Assembly (NCBI GenBank): GCA_900618795.1
Contig: UYJD01000018.1
Coordinates: 106,530 to 170,529, forward strand
DNA from: Cyanodermella asteris
Taxonomy: Eukaryota > Ascomycota > Lecanoromycetes > Ostropales > Stictidaceae
Direction of reading: 5' to 3'
DNA length: 64,000 nt
Positions 34,058 to 43,997 of the stretch are shown in pieces. A program made the translations under genes and the position numbers. The notes below the pieces were generated by a model. That model did not search any database and was not told the origin of the DNA. It saw only the letters and a program-made list of their open reading frames with translations. Every line of letters begins with the position of its first letter. The stretch's first letter is position 1.

Positions 34058-37000
34058 TTATCCGTACAATTCGTCGTCGTTGTCCGCCGCATCCTCAAAT
34101 CCGTCATCCGCCACCGCTTTACCTTTCCCCTTTCCTTTTGATTTCCCTTTGCCCTTGCCAGCACCGCCATTCGCCTCTCGATAGGGCGAATAATCATTGC
34201 TGGTCACATACGCATCCTCCGAGTCCTCCGAGTCCTGCTCGTCAGAATCCCCCGCAGCCGGCGCTTTCCCTTTCCCCTTGCCCGCGCCTCCTGAGCTTGA
34301 CGTATTTCTGATCGCGGGACGAGGTCGAGGCGTCGACGTCTTCGCGCTCTGCGGCAAAAGGTGTGCTTGCGGTGAAGCCTGAGGCAACCGTTGCGGAGCA
34401 TCGCTGTTGGCATTCGCACCGGCTTTGTTGTTGTTCCCCTCTGGCGCTTCGAACTGCTGGCGGACGCGCTGGTAGTGTTCCAATTCTTTTGCGCTGACGC
34501 TGCCGACGAGCTCCGCTTGCGCGGCGACAAAGTCCGCCTCCGTAACGCTGACTTCGATGTCCTCTTTCGTAGCAAGGTGATCGAAAAAGTACGCCGTCGT
34601 CACGGGTCCACCGGGCAACTTCTTGATCTTGTCATCCACAGCGGAGGCCTTGCGCGTGATGGCTTTGAGCATCGCGTCCGAGCACAAGGCATACATATCC
34701 GCACCCGTATATAGTAGCGGTAGGCGTTCTGCCACGTTCCGCAGATTGAGCGACGGGTCCAGGCTGAATTTACGGGTCAGAGCCTCCAGGATGGCGAGCT
34801 GCTTGTCGTGCGTGTCCGCGATGCTGAGGTAGAGCATCTTATCAAACCGCCCAGGTCGTAGGAGAGCTTGGTCGAGAAGGTCGGGACGGTTGGTTGCACC
34901 GATGACGAAGACGCCTCCTCCGCTGTCGCCGCCGGACATGCCGTCGAGTTCTGCGAGGAGCTGACTAACGATGCGGTCCATGACACCGCCGCTATCACCT
35001 TGGTTGCCGCGTTTGGGCGCGACGGAGTCGAGTTCGTCGAAGAAGACGACGCAGGGCCGGGCGTCGCGGGCGCGCTGGAAGACGCGACGGACGTTGGCTT
35101 CGGACTCTCCAATATACATGTTCAGTAGTTCGGGCCCCTTGACGCTGAAAAAATTGAGACTGAATTCGGTGGCGATGGCTTTGGCGAGCAGGGTTTTGCC
35201 GGTTCCTGGTGGACCGTAGAAGAGGATGCCGCTTCGCTTCTTCATTCCCTTGGCGAAGAGCTCGGGGCGTTCGAGCGGTAGCTGGATTGTCTCCATGACT
35301 GCGTCCTTCACGTTTGCGAGACCTCCGACATCGTCCCAGGTGACGTTGGGGATCTTGGGAGCGCCGATAGAGTCGGCAAAGTTCTTTCGTGCTGCTTCGA
35401 CTGCTGTGTCAAAGTCCGACTTTCTCAAGCATCGCGCGTAGGCGCCACCAGATACGACCAAGTCTCGAACGAGTAGCCCAGAGGCTGCTTGTGCTTCGTT
35501 AGATGCCAACTGCTCGAGGCGCTGTTGTCGTACAACGGATGCTCTCTCGAGCACATCCACCAAATCACCAGCAACGAGCGCGGCTGTCTTCACTGCAACT
35601 GCCTTGATGTCGACATCAGGTGCTAATCGGACGCCTCTGTCCTGGATGATAGCGCTCAGTATACCTTCACGTTCTGCCTCATCCGGAGCTGAGACCTCGA
35701 GCTCGTGCGTGACAAGACTCCGAACGCTTTCGGGAATCTTGTCGAGTTCAGTGGTAGAGAGAACAAGGATCCGTAGCTCGTCGAGTAGTTCCTTGATTGC
35801 GGCAGCGGTGCGGTCTGCCGTCAGAGCCTCGGCATGTCGAATCAGAGGAACTGTGTACTGAGCTCCACATTGTAGTGCACGCTCTACTCTATGCCTCAGT
35901 GTAGCTTCTGTCTTGACATCTCCGCCACCGGCTCCTCCCTCACTGACCAGATCGTAGGAGTCAATTGGGAAAAAGTGCAGACCAAGATCTGCAGCAGCTT
36001 TTGCTGTCAATGAAGCTTTGCCAATGCCTCGTTGAGTTGAGTGCAAGAGGACCACTATCGGTTGGAGATCGAGCTTGATGGCCTTCGGACTTGACGCTAC
36101 CGCGAATAATTCTCGTAGCCTTCGTTGGAGCAATGATACGTATGGTTTGGGTATTGAGTCGAGTGATTCAACTGGTATAGCAGACGAGGTATTTTGACGA
36201 GGTCTTGCTCGAGCACCCAGATATAGGTCCCATGGGACCTCTCCAGGAATCGGGATAGGCGATGGCTCAGTCCCGGTTTGCGCGATTCGTGTAACCCCCG
36301 GCTCGATAGTTGAGACGTCCGCCCAGAGGGCGGGATCAGATGTCTGAGGATCGTCCTGTTGTCGCACGATCTGTCCAACCTTAAACCACGCGACTTCTGC
36401 CGAGGTTCCATTGACTTCTCCAGAATCCGTACCGACCAGTAATTCGTCAAGATCGTTGTCTCCTTCCTGGCCTGCAGGAGCTTCCGCAAGTATGCGGCTG
36501 GTGCTCGCGTCGAACGTCACGGCAACCAGATCTCCGGTCTGCAAGAGCCGTCGCCTTTTCTCGAAGTGATGTTTGAGACTAGCAAACAAACCTGCTTGAG
36601 TCGATCTTTCTGTCGCAGCGGGAGTAGGCATTCGCAGAAGTGTAATCTCCTTCGCAAGTGGCGGCGTTGCTGATGAAGGAACCTTCGAGCGAATGATACG
36701 GCTCTCGCCCACTTGAGCTGCAAGAGGGGCCAGTGTGACATTTGTCGGGTTTCCAAGATTTCTGAACAGGATCGGAGAAAGATATGCACTTGGACTGGGC
36801 CGTGTGAAAGCAAGGACTGAGCTGATTGATCCCCGCCGGACTATACCTGTTTTCTGCTTCTGCATTGCCTCTGCTGCTGCAAGTTCTGAAAGACCGAAAA
36901 CTTTCACCGTCCGACAATTTTGCTCGCCCTCATCTTCGCCGAATGCGCCCATCGGCCATATTCCCTCCTTTGAATTTGGAGAAGGTGCCACGGTCAACTT

Positions 37001-38293
37001 CACCCAGTCTCCTGAGAAACAGCCGATCCGGACCAACATTTTGACATCCACGTAGACTCTAGACTCATCGTCATCATCGGAAACAGGCGGCGGATGTAGT
37101 GAAGCGTCCGGTATCTTTTTCGTCAAGGGCTTGACCTCGAAAGATTTGGCGGCTCCTGCGCCTCGCACTGTCGTAGCTGTATAGCCCGAGAAAACAGAGC
37201 CAGGTGATGCAATGCCGTTCGTTCTTGCTCCAAACGGACGCGGTGTCGCGGCGGTCATAGATGACAAAACTCCTGATGCCTGCGGTGGCAGAGATGGCTG
37301 GCTCAAAGAGATGGCGTTGTCTTCGTCGTCCGTTGTCTCATCTTCTGTCTCCGTTTCGGTCGCAGAACTATCGGCCACCCGGTCTTCTGATGTCTGCTCA
37401 TCGGTCGCGCTCTCATTTTCCGTCGCGGAGTAAAAGTTATCAGTCGATGTGTCCTCACTGCTTGAGAATGCAGGCCCGTCGTGGAATGAAACTGGTTTCG
37501 CGCTCCTGATAGAATATCTTGAGAACGAGTGCTTGCCCCTGCTGTCCACGTCGATGACAATGCGTGTGTCTGCCGAAACTATTCCTTGATCTACGGGTTC
37601 GCAAAGCACAACTTCGACAGGTGGAAACTGGGCGTGGGTGATTGGATGCGAAGGTAACGGGATCGTGAACAAGTCGTTCTTGTGCACAATCGATGGAGAG
37701 GTGAAAGCTGCTCGCATCGCCTTTCGTAGCTCCTCGTCTAGGCTCTGTGGAGGTGATCGAGGTCTGTCGATGGCTTTGCCCTTCGGGCCCCTTATGCTGC
37801 CGTTGGCTTGTGGCTGAAATCCCCCTCCGAACTTCTTTTGCACGTCCTCATGCTTTTGCAATGCATCGCCATCGACACGGACGAAGACCGTCTGCAACGG
37901 GAGCGGCTGGACGTCAACCACTAGCACCTCAATTCCTCCTTTGACCCTTGGCGAATTCGGCAGAGCCGAAGCGAAAGATTGAAGAGCCGACGAAGAGGCT
38001 GGGAAACGTATCATGGACAGAGGAGCATCCGCCTCTGCGACCTTGACTGGTACAATCGTCCACGATCCATCTTCGAGCAGAGTCTGAGTCGGCGGCTGCC
38101 ACGGAGCCAGCGCAATATGATACAAAGCTCCCGCAGTGGTGTCAGCGAACAGATCTCGCGCGAGATCCCTCGATATACTGCCAATGTAGCCCTTTCCTCG
38201 CTCTTCCACGATAAGTCGACCTTGTAGCGGCACTCTCTCGTCCCTCCGCCTCCGCTTGCGGCTCTCGACCTGTTTGCCTCCGGCTGCCTCCAT
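34058..38293 (-). CDS. PEX6: Peroxin-6, AAA ATPase of the peroxisomal exportomer
   Basis: Pex6 with Pex1 forms the hexamer that pulls monoubiquitinated Pex5 back from the peroxisome membrane. Intronless, 1411 residues, longer than most Pex6 proteins. The N-terminal half is variable, with an acidic Ser/Thr/Glu-rich insert around residues 270-340. The first ATPase domain (about 735-930) is degenerate: its P-loop reads STQRGIGKAS near 754 and the Walker B strand has lost its acidic pair (VPLIRHAEAL), as is usual for Pex6 D1. The second ATPase domain is complete: GPPGTGKT from 1027, VVFFDELDS near 1082, and the TNRPDLLDQALLRPGRFD second-region-of-homology segment. The C-terminal ~80 residues are unusual, alternating acidic patches with KGKGKSKGKGKGK runs. 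PEX5, its substrate, is encoded about 20 kb away. Confidence 0.95.
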   Translation of the reverse strand: MEAAGGKQVESRKRRRRDERVPLQGRLIVEERGKGYIGSISRDLARDLFADTTAGALYHIALAPWQPPTQTLLEDGSWTIVPVKVAEADAPLSMIRFPASSSALQSFASALPNSPRVKGGIEVLVVDVQPLPLQTVFVRVDGDALQKHEDVQKKFGGGFQPQANGSIRGPKGKAIDRPRSPPQSLDEELRKAMRAAFTSPSIVHKNDLFTIPLPSHPITHAQFPPVEVVLCEPVDQGIVSADTRIVIDVDSRGKHSFSRYSIRSAKPVSFHDGPAFSSSEDTSTDNFYSATENESATDEQTSEDRVADSSATETETEDETTDDEDNAISLSQPSLPPQASGVLSSMTAATPRPFGARTNGIASPGSVFSGYTATTVRGAGAAKSFEVKPLTKKIPDASLHPPPVSDDDDESRVYVDVKMLVRIGCFSGDWVKLTVAPSPNSKEGIWPMGAFGEDEGEQNCRTVKVFGLSELAAAEAMQKQKTGIVRRGSISSVLAFTRPSPSAYLSPILFRNLGNPTNVTLAPLAAQVGESRIIRSKVPSSATPPLAKEITLLRMPTPAATERSTQAGLFASLKHHFEKRRRLLQTGDLVAVTFDASTSRILAEAPAGQEGDNDLDELLVGTDSGEVNGTSAEVAWFKVGQIVRQQDDPQTSDPALWADVSTIEPGVTRIAQTGTEPSPIPIPGEVPWDLYLGARARPRQNTSSAIPVESLDSIPKPYVSLLQRRLRELFAVASSPKAIKLDLQPIVVLLHSTQRGIGKASLTAKAAADLGLHFFPIDSYDLVSEGGAGGGDVKTEATLRHRVERALQCGAQYTVPLIRHAEALTADRTAAAIKELLDELRILVLSTTELDKIPESVRSLVTHELEVSAPDEAEREGILSAIIQDRGVRLAPDVDIKAVAVKTAALVAGDLVDVLERASVVRQQRLEQLASNEAQAASGLLVRDLVVSGGAYARCLRKSDFDTAVEAARKNFADSIGAPKIPNVTWDDVGGLANVKDAVMETIQLPLERPELFAKGMKKRSGILFYGPPGTGKTLLAKAIATEFSLNFFSVKGPELLNMYIGESEANVRRVFQRARDARPCVVFFDELDSVAPKRGNQGDSGGVMDRIVSQLLAELDGMSGGDSGGGVFVIGATNRPDLLDQALLRPGRFDKMLYLSIADTHDKQLAILEALTRKFSLDPSLNLRNVAERLPLLYTGADMYALCSDAMLKAITRKASAVDDKIKKLPGGPVTTAYFFDHLATKEDIEVSVTEADFVAAQAELVGSVSAKELEHYQRVRQQFEAPEGNNNKAGANANSDAPQRLPQASPQAHLLPQSAKTSTPRPRPAIRNTSSSGGAGKGKGKAPAAGDSDEQDSEDSEDAYVTSNDYSPYREANGGAGKGKGKSKGKGKGKAVADDGFEDAADNDDELYG

Positions 38294-38794
38294 GGCGCTG
38301 TCTCAAGAACGGCACGGCCTGTCGACCATACTTTGCTCGTTCGTACAACGCGTGTCTGTTAGCGTTGTCGCGTCGAGCAGTGACGGGAGAGTCGAACCAA
38401 TGGAGCTGTTCTCGAAAGACATGACCTGCTTGCCGAGGTCCGTGGATGCCACGGAAGCCATGACGGCCCGCTGTAGCATCTCGATATTGACCGATGACCT
38501 TCGGCTTAAGAGATGAACGTCTAGCATCTTACACGGCATTAGGTTATATCCAGCCGATATGTCCTTTATCCATGGTCCCAAGGCAGAAAAACTCCACGCA
38601 GCAGACATTGCTATATGCTGGACGAGTTCCTGGTAAGGACAGTATGTAAAGCATTTTCAAAAGAGGTCAGATATAGCATTCGGCATTTATCATCTACACA
38701 AATCCAACCATTCTGCCCCTTCTCACGCGTCTAAACTCCAATTCGACTGCACATCTTTTCTCCGTCTTCTTCTTCGAGACACTCTTCATCCAAG
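38294..38794. other. Divergent promoter, PEX6 and epimerase-like gene
   Basis: A 501-bp space between divergent starts. It must hold both promoters; no motif is named with confidence. A pyrimidine-rich stretch (about 38740-38785) precedes the plus-strand start. Confidence 0.5.
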
Positions 38795-39571
38795 ATGCAT
38801 TTGATTCTCACCGGCGCAACCGGCATGGTCGGCTCCGCCGCCCTCAACGCCATGATCCGGGATCCGACCATCTCCCGCATCTCAATCCTCTCCCGGAAAG
38901 CCGTCCCTCAAGCCACCGACACCCCGGAAGCCCTCCAAAAATGCACCGTAATCCCCCACGAAGACTTCTCCCAACCGCCCTCGTCCGAAATCCTCTCGCA
39001 ACTCCAAGGTTCCCGAGGCTGCGTCTGAGCCCTGGGCGTGTCCGTGACCGACGTCTCCAAATCAGACTACGAAAAGATCACAATCGACTACCCGCTGACC
39101 TTTGCCAAAGCATTTTCGTCCCTGAACAACGGTGGCAAGGAAGGAGGGTTCAATTTCGTCTATGTGTCGGGAGAAGGCGCCACGACGACGCCGGGGAGGT
39201 TCACCCCTCGTTTCGGGGTCGTGAAGGGGCAGGCTGAGGCGGCGTTATTGGCGTTGGGTAAGGAGTCGGCGTACAGGGAGGCGTTGAAGGTTTATTCGGC
39301 GAGACCTGGCGGCGTCGATGCGGCCCACCAGCCGGAAATTCACAAATACTTCTATGGACGTTTGCCGGCGTGGAAGAAGTATACCCTTGGACCTGTCTTG
39401 TCCGTGGCGAGGGTTGCTTACAAGGATGGAATGTCGCCGACCACGGAGCTAGGCGATGCTCTCGTCAAGCTTGCGAAAGGTGACGGTGCACCTATGCCAG
39501 AAGGACCAGGGATCAGTGGTGAGGGCAGAACAGTTGCCAACATCGGACTGAGGAGAATGGTGGGGTTATGA
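38795..39571 (+). pseudogene. NAD(P)-binding epimerase-like protein, interrupted by in-frame TGA
   Basis: A 258-codon frame with one internal stop at 39026-39028. The N-terminus MHLILTGATGMVGSAALNAM is a Rossmann GxxGxxG motif of the extended SDR/NmrA-like class. The frame around the stop reads GSRGCV, stop, ALGVSVTDV; fungal members of this family have Trp at that place (CVWALG), so TGG has become TGA. Downstream the protein continues with FNFVYVSGEGATTTPGRF and KGQAEAALLALGK, the usual Tyr/Lys region, then VYSARPGGVD. No other lesion is seen, so the break is recent, is recoded, or is a sequencing error. An upstream product of 77 residues would lack the catalytic part. It is convergent with the glucosidase II beta gene, 93 bases apart. 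Confidence 0.8.
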
Positions 39572-39664
39572 GCCACAAATGCCATGTACCGATAGTGTGA
39601 AGTCCGTCTTATGACTAGCCTCTGAGATGCCGCAAGGCGTCCAAAGGCGATGTGATCTATTCAC

Positions 39665-41465
39665 CTACAGCTCATCCTTAATGTTCTGCTGCGCGACCAC
39701 CTTCGCAACATCAATCCCACACACCGCTGCTGTGCCGACCTCCATCCTATATATACACTTCTCCTCCTCGGTAATCTTCCATACCTCCTCGTGTTCGGAA
39801 CAGGCCATGACAACCAAAGTCTCTCTGTTGGGCCCGTTCCAGCAGTGCTGGCCATTGTTGTACTTCATGGCAAGACGCTCGCCACTGCCCAATCCCTTTC
39901 CATCAGCGGGGACATCTTCGTCCGCAATGACGGTCTCGAAGTGGACAAAGTTGCCCATGTTGGTGGATCCGCCATTTTTCTTGCTCTTCTGGCTGGTGCG
40001 CTCCATCCAGGTCACTTCGTAGGTGTATTCACCGCTGTCACGGGCGGAAGTTTGGCCCTTCAGCGCGCGGAAGATGCCCTCTGGCCCGTAGTCTTTGGTC
40101 AGATCGTCCTCGGAATCCTGCAAGCTGCGGTTGATGTTGTTCAAGTCACTCTTCTTGTTGGTGACGTCGTTGCGAGCCTGCGTTACTGCGGGAGACTCGG
40201 CTTGGCTGCCGTCCGCACTCTTTGCCGCAATGATACCGTTCTGAACCAACATATCCTTGAAACCCGTGATCTTATCGTCAATCCACGCACGCAAAGATGG
40301 AGGCAGGTAAGCAGTCAGCGCGTAGACTGTCGGAATGAGGTCAGTATGTATGCCGTACTGGAGAGTCAGATATACTTACGTTGCTCGGCGTCAGTTTCCT
40401 CCTCATCCTCGTATTCCGACCAATTTACACCTGAGGCACCGGAGTCCTCTTTGAGAACCTCGTCGAGATCACGCTCATGAGCTAAATTGTCGCCGATGGT
40501 GGATGTGCCTTTCGCAGCGTAGTCTTCCCAAGCTCTGACCGCACGCTTCACGCCTTCATCGTTAAAGTTCGGGTTGTACTCCTCCTTGAAAGTGCTCAAG
40601 ATAGTTTCCAGCTCCTTGATCCGTGTAGTCTGATCATCTCTCTCTTTCCGTGTGTCCTCCAAGTTCTTTCGCAGCTCGTCAACCCTCTGCTTTGCTAAAC
40701 CGACCAGCTGTGCAATCTTGCCGGTCTTTCCGCCGCTCCTTGCTAACCTGGCCTTTTCGCGCTTCTCAGTGTCCTCCAACGTCTTTTCAGCCTGGGTAAC
40801 GGCAATTTCTGCCGCCGAGCCTTGGATCTTCCAGTCCGCAATCTTATCTTCCACCTCTTTTCGAAGCCTGTCCGCTTCCGCCTTGAGCTCCCTGCGCCGT
40901 TTAGAGGCGGCCGTCAGTGTTCGTTGCCGGATTTCGTCTTTGGCTCTCCATTCTTTCCCAATCTCCTTGCACCTATCAGGGCACTTCACGCCTCCTACGC
41001 CGCCAAATTCTTCGCTGCCGTCACAGCACAGCTCATAATCGCACACACCGTCGTTGACTCGTGTGAAAGGTAGATATGCCGGCTGGTGACCTTTGTTTTT
41101 GCAGTAGAAGCCGGGAAGGGCGGCTGTCTGGTTCACAGTTCCGGGCTTGAAGTCGGACTGGAGCTTCGCCGTGTAAGGGTGGATATAGGAGCATGCGGCA
41201 GTGCCCGGTTCGTCACTGCCATCGGGGCAATCGCAATAGTCGTCATTGACCTGGGAGAAAGGAATGGTGATTGAGGGATTTGAGATACACGTGAAGCTAT
41301 CCTTCGACTTGTAGAACTTTGCAACTAGAAATTGGGCTGTCAGTTGAGTTCGTTCGGCCAGCTGCGGAGCTCCTTACAATCTGGCGAAACACCGCGTGGG
41401 CGTGACTCTGCGGCAGAAACGAACAAGGGCGCCGCGGCCAGGAGAATCACACCGACGTCTCTCAT
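39665..41465 (-). CDS. Glucosidase II beta subunit (PRKCSH-like), ER resident
   Basis: Regulatory subunit that binds the alpha subunit and N-glycan mannose so that glucosidase II can trim glucose in the ER. Three exons, 41465-41378, 41324-40380 and 40326-39665, give 564 residues. A signal peptide opens the protein (RDVGVILLAAAPLFVSAAES), followed directly by RGVSPDFAKFY, the conserved start of the mature subunit. Two LDL-receptor-A-like cysteine modules follow (DDYCDCPDGSDEPGT near residue 55 and DGVCDYELCCDGSEE near 105), then a long charged coiled coil (about 130-265). The C-terminal MRH lectin domain spans about 440-555, with NNGQHCWNGPNR and CSEHEEVWKITEEEKCIYRMEV. The protein ends in KDEL, the ER retrieval signal. 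Both introns keep frame and restore family sequence. Confidence 0.93.
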
Positions 41466-41658
41466 CCTTGACGAAGAGCAATGGAAATTCTATGAATTGA
41501 GGCTAACAACTCGGGGGGCAGCACAGGACAGCTACGGCTGTTTCAATGTTGGCATCAAGTCAGATTATGTAAGCTGAGCCGAGGGGACGCTCAGGGACCC
41601 GCAGTTTAATTCAGGAGCTGGAAACGCCAGGATGCTCAGAATGCAATGTATCATTATA

Positions 41659-42582
41659 TTACTTTCCTTGCGTAGGTAACGAATATCCTCGCGTCATAAA
41701 GTCGCTATCTCGTAAAGTCTTCTTCTCGTTAGTGGTGAAAAGCCCTTTCAGATTCTCACTTGTGTCCAATTTGCGCCTCTTGGCCTTCTCCTCCAGCTCC
41801 GCCTGGACTTTGGCGTTGAGAGAGGCCGTGGACGCATTCTTGATGCCATTGGACGTCGTAGACTGCTTTTCGGCCGTCTTCGCTTTGTCGTCGGCAGTCT
41901 CGATCTTGCCAGGCTCTGCGTTAAATGTGTCAACGGCACCTTTCTTTCGCTTCTTGCCTGAGAGCTTCTTGAGTGAATGTGCCAATCCCTGCTCTTTCAG
42001 TCTCTGGGCTCGAGCGACCAGACGATTTCGCTCCTGCTCAGCCAATGGGAGAATAGAAATCACGTTCTCTGCTTCGAAGGGCTCTTCACACTGCAGACAC
42101 CGGCCTTCGGAAGCATTCTTGATCGCAGCCTCTTCGAAAGCATGACCGCAAGGGACCAGATAGACAGCTTTGACACCGGCACCAAGTGTCTTGCTTGTGA
42201 CTGGACAGGACCATCGCTTTTCGAAATGAGCTGCCGCCCTTCCATTCTCCAGTGTCTCATCCACGTGGAATTTGACCTCGACGACGTCTTTCAAGCTTTT
42301 GACCCGTCCATCAAGAATCTTCGCCTTTTCGGTCTTGGTGGCCTCCTCAGAGGGATCTTCAGATGGAAGTAGGAACTCAATCACAGCATCTTTGTTGTAG
42401 AGATTGCCGCCCCAGTCTGAAACTACAGGCTCTTTCAACGGACCTTGTGACAGTGGGCATGTAGTCCAGCAGTATTCTTGCTGTTCTTGTAATGTCTCTT
42501 TGATTTCCGTTGTGTTCTTTGCTCGCGCAGCCTCCTTGACAAGCTCTCGACGCTTGGGAATGCTTCCGCCGTCGTTACCCAT
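41659..42582 (-). CDS. rtf2: Replication termination factor 2 homologue (Rtf2)
   Basis: Rtf2 is a nuclear RING-related protein; in fission yeast it stabilises paused forks at RTS1, and later work links it to splicing and to proteasomal control of stalled forks. Intronless, 307 residues from ATG 42582. The frame extends further up, but MGNDGGSIPKRRELVKEAAR is the canonical family start. A first zinc-less RING-like half is followed by WTTCPLSQGPLKEPVVSDWGGNLYNK and then a C2HC2 RING variant: WSCPVTSKTLGAG, VPCGHAFEEAAI and GRCLQCEEPFEAENVISILP. The C-terminal third is Lys-rich, including KKLSGKKRKKG, a probable nuclear signal. It is tandem with, and 193 bases from, the glucosidase II beta start. 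Confidence 0.92.
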   Translation of the reverse strand: MGNDGGSIPKRRELVKEAARAKNTTEIKETLQEQQEYCWTTCPLSQGPLKEPVVSDWGGNLYNKDAVIEFLLPSEDPSEEATKTEKAKILDGRVKSLKDVVEVKFHVDETLENGRAAAHFEKRWSCPVTSKTLGAGVKAVYLVPCGHAFEEAAIKNASEGRCLQCEEPFEAENVISILPLAEQERNRLVARAQRLKEQGLAHSLKKLSGKKRKKGAVDTFNAEPGKIETADDKAKTAEKQSTTSNGIKNASTASLNAKVQAELEEKAKRRKLDTSENLKGLFTTNEKKTLRDSDFMTRGYSLPTQGK

Positions 42583-43240
42583 TTCGGAGTCTGTGAGCAA
42601 TATGCTCTGATCTTGTCTTAAGTTCACTGACAACTGAAGCGCCGGCGCGCAAACTGTAGGCGTAAGGTTCGGCCTTGGTTCTCAACTGAACTCAGACAGA
42701 CTAATGCATTGAAGTATCCGATGAGCTTTCAAAATCAATGTTGCGTTCAATGAGTGGCTCCTGACTCCGTATCCCAGTCGTGGCTTTGGATTGGGATGGG
42801 TAGGTGTGATGGGCGGTGGAGGAATCTACCGCAACGCGTGGATCAACGTAACAAGAGACGAGCAAAGGATCAACCAGTCTTTGCTACAGCTTCGCACAGT
42901 CTTGAAATTTAGTGATCATTCGTCTATCAGAGATGTGATGACGAGTCTGGGGCTGACAGGATGGTCGGTCCACATCTCCGTCAGGTAGACGATTCGGGCA
43001 GTGCACGTGACTTGACTTTAGTCTCGATCGTCAAAAGATTCATACCGTCAAGCACCGAGTTCGCCTACAGACTGCCACCCCATCGCGCCTTGCATCATCC
43101 CTCGCGCCTTCGAACTCGAGTCCCGCCCCTTCTAGTCGCTCATTACGCCACGTCACAATCTCGATTGCCTCGCTTGATCCAGGCGCTCCGGCGCCGACAG
43201 TGAACCACACCCTTCTCTCGAATCTCAGCCTACATACATC
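42583..43240. other. Divergent promoter, Rtf2 and uL13m genes
   Basis: A 658-bp region between divergent starts. No coding signal and no clear TATA box, as expected of housekeeping promoters. Confidence 0.5.
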
Positions 43241-43997
43241 ATGTCGCAGAACATTGGAAGAGTCAGATTCTGTCCACGCAAGCCCCATGACCACGCACAC
43301 TGACCTCTTGCAGACACGCCTTGCGTATGCGCGAACATGGCACCACGTCTCAATGGGCGCCGCCAGCACACCAGCGCTCGGCCGAGTTGCCTCCCAAATC
43401 GCCGTCCTGCTCATGGGCAAGCACAAACCCATCTATGACCCGTCGACAGACTGTGGAGACTATGTGGTAGCAACAGACTGCTCCGACCTATACGTTACGG
43501 GCAAGAAGATGCAGCAGAAGAAGTATTACACACATACAACGCGGCCCGGCAGCTTGAAGGAGATCAACCTGGAACGATTGATGGACAAGTGGGGAGGAGG
43601 CGAGATTCTGAAAAGAGCGGTCAGGGGAATGTTGCCCAAGAACAGGTTGAGGGATAAGAGGTTGGCTCGGTTGAAGGGTGAGTTTCTTGTCTGCACTGTC
43701 ATGTTTAAAGCCAGTAGGGGCTTTCTCCGGGGAGGCTGTTCCGCAGGAGGGATGAGTAGAGTTCCTTTGGTACAGACACTTCACGGGGAACTGCATCTGT
43801 CTTGCTCCGAGTATATCGCCACGGTTACGATCGCATGGATGCTGACGTGTGACACAGTTTTTGAGGGACCGGCACACCCATACAAGGACAATCTCGTGAA
43901 GGTCGACGGCGAGTCAGTGGATGCAGGCGCAGCCAGCCCGATATTGGCCGCGATCCAGAACAAGGCCAAAGTTGAACTTGCCAACAAGGCCGCCTGA
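43241..43997 (+). CDS. MRPL23: Mitochondrial large-subunit ribosomal protein uL13m (Mrpl23)
   Basis: Component of the large mitoribosomal subunit. Three exons, 43241-43261, 43314-43677 and 43858-43997, give 174 residues. The spliced N-terminus MSQNIGR/TRLAYARTWHHV matches the fungal mitochondrial L13 start. Core motifs: LGRVASQIAVLLMGKHKPIYD, DCGDYVVATDCSDLYVTGKK, TTRPGSLKEINLERL and AVRGMLPKNRLRDKRLARLK, followed across the intron by VFEGPAHPYKDN. The YxxHT..RPG and GMLPKN segments are uL13 signatures, and DCGDYVV marks the mitochondrial/bacterial type. The first intron uses a GTCAGA donor, weak at position +3. No separate cleavable presequence is evident, as in yeast Mrpl23. Confidence 0.92.

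Noticed and set aside
39026-39028. RIP mutation as cause of the TGA
   Set aside because: TGG to TGA changes a C in CpC context on the other strand, not the CpA context favoured by RIP; flanking sequence shows no RIP-like AT drift.
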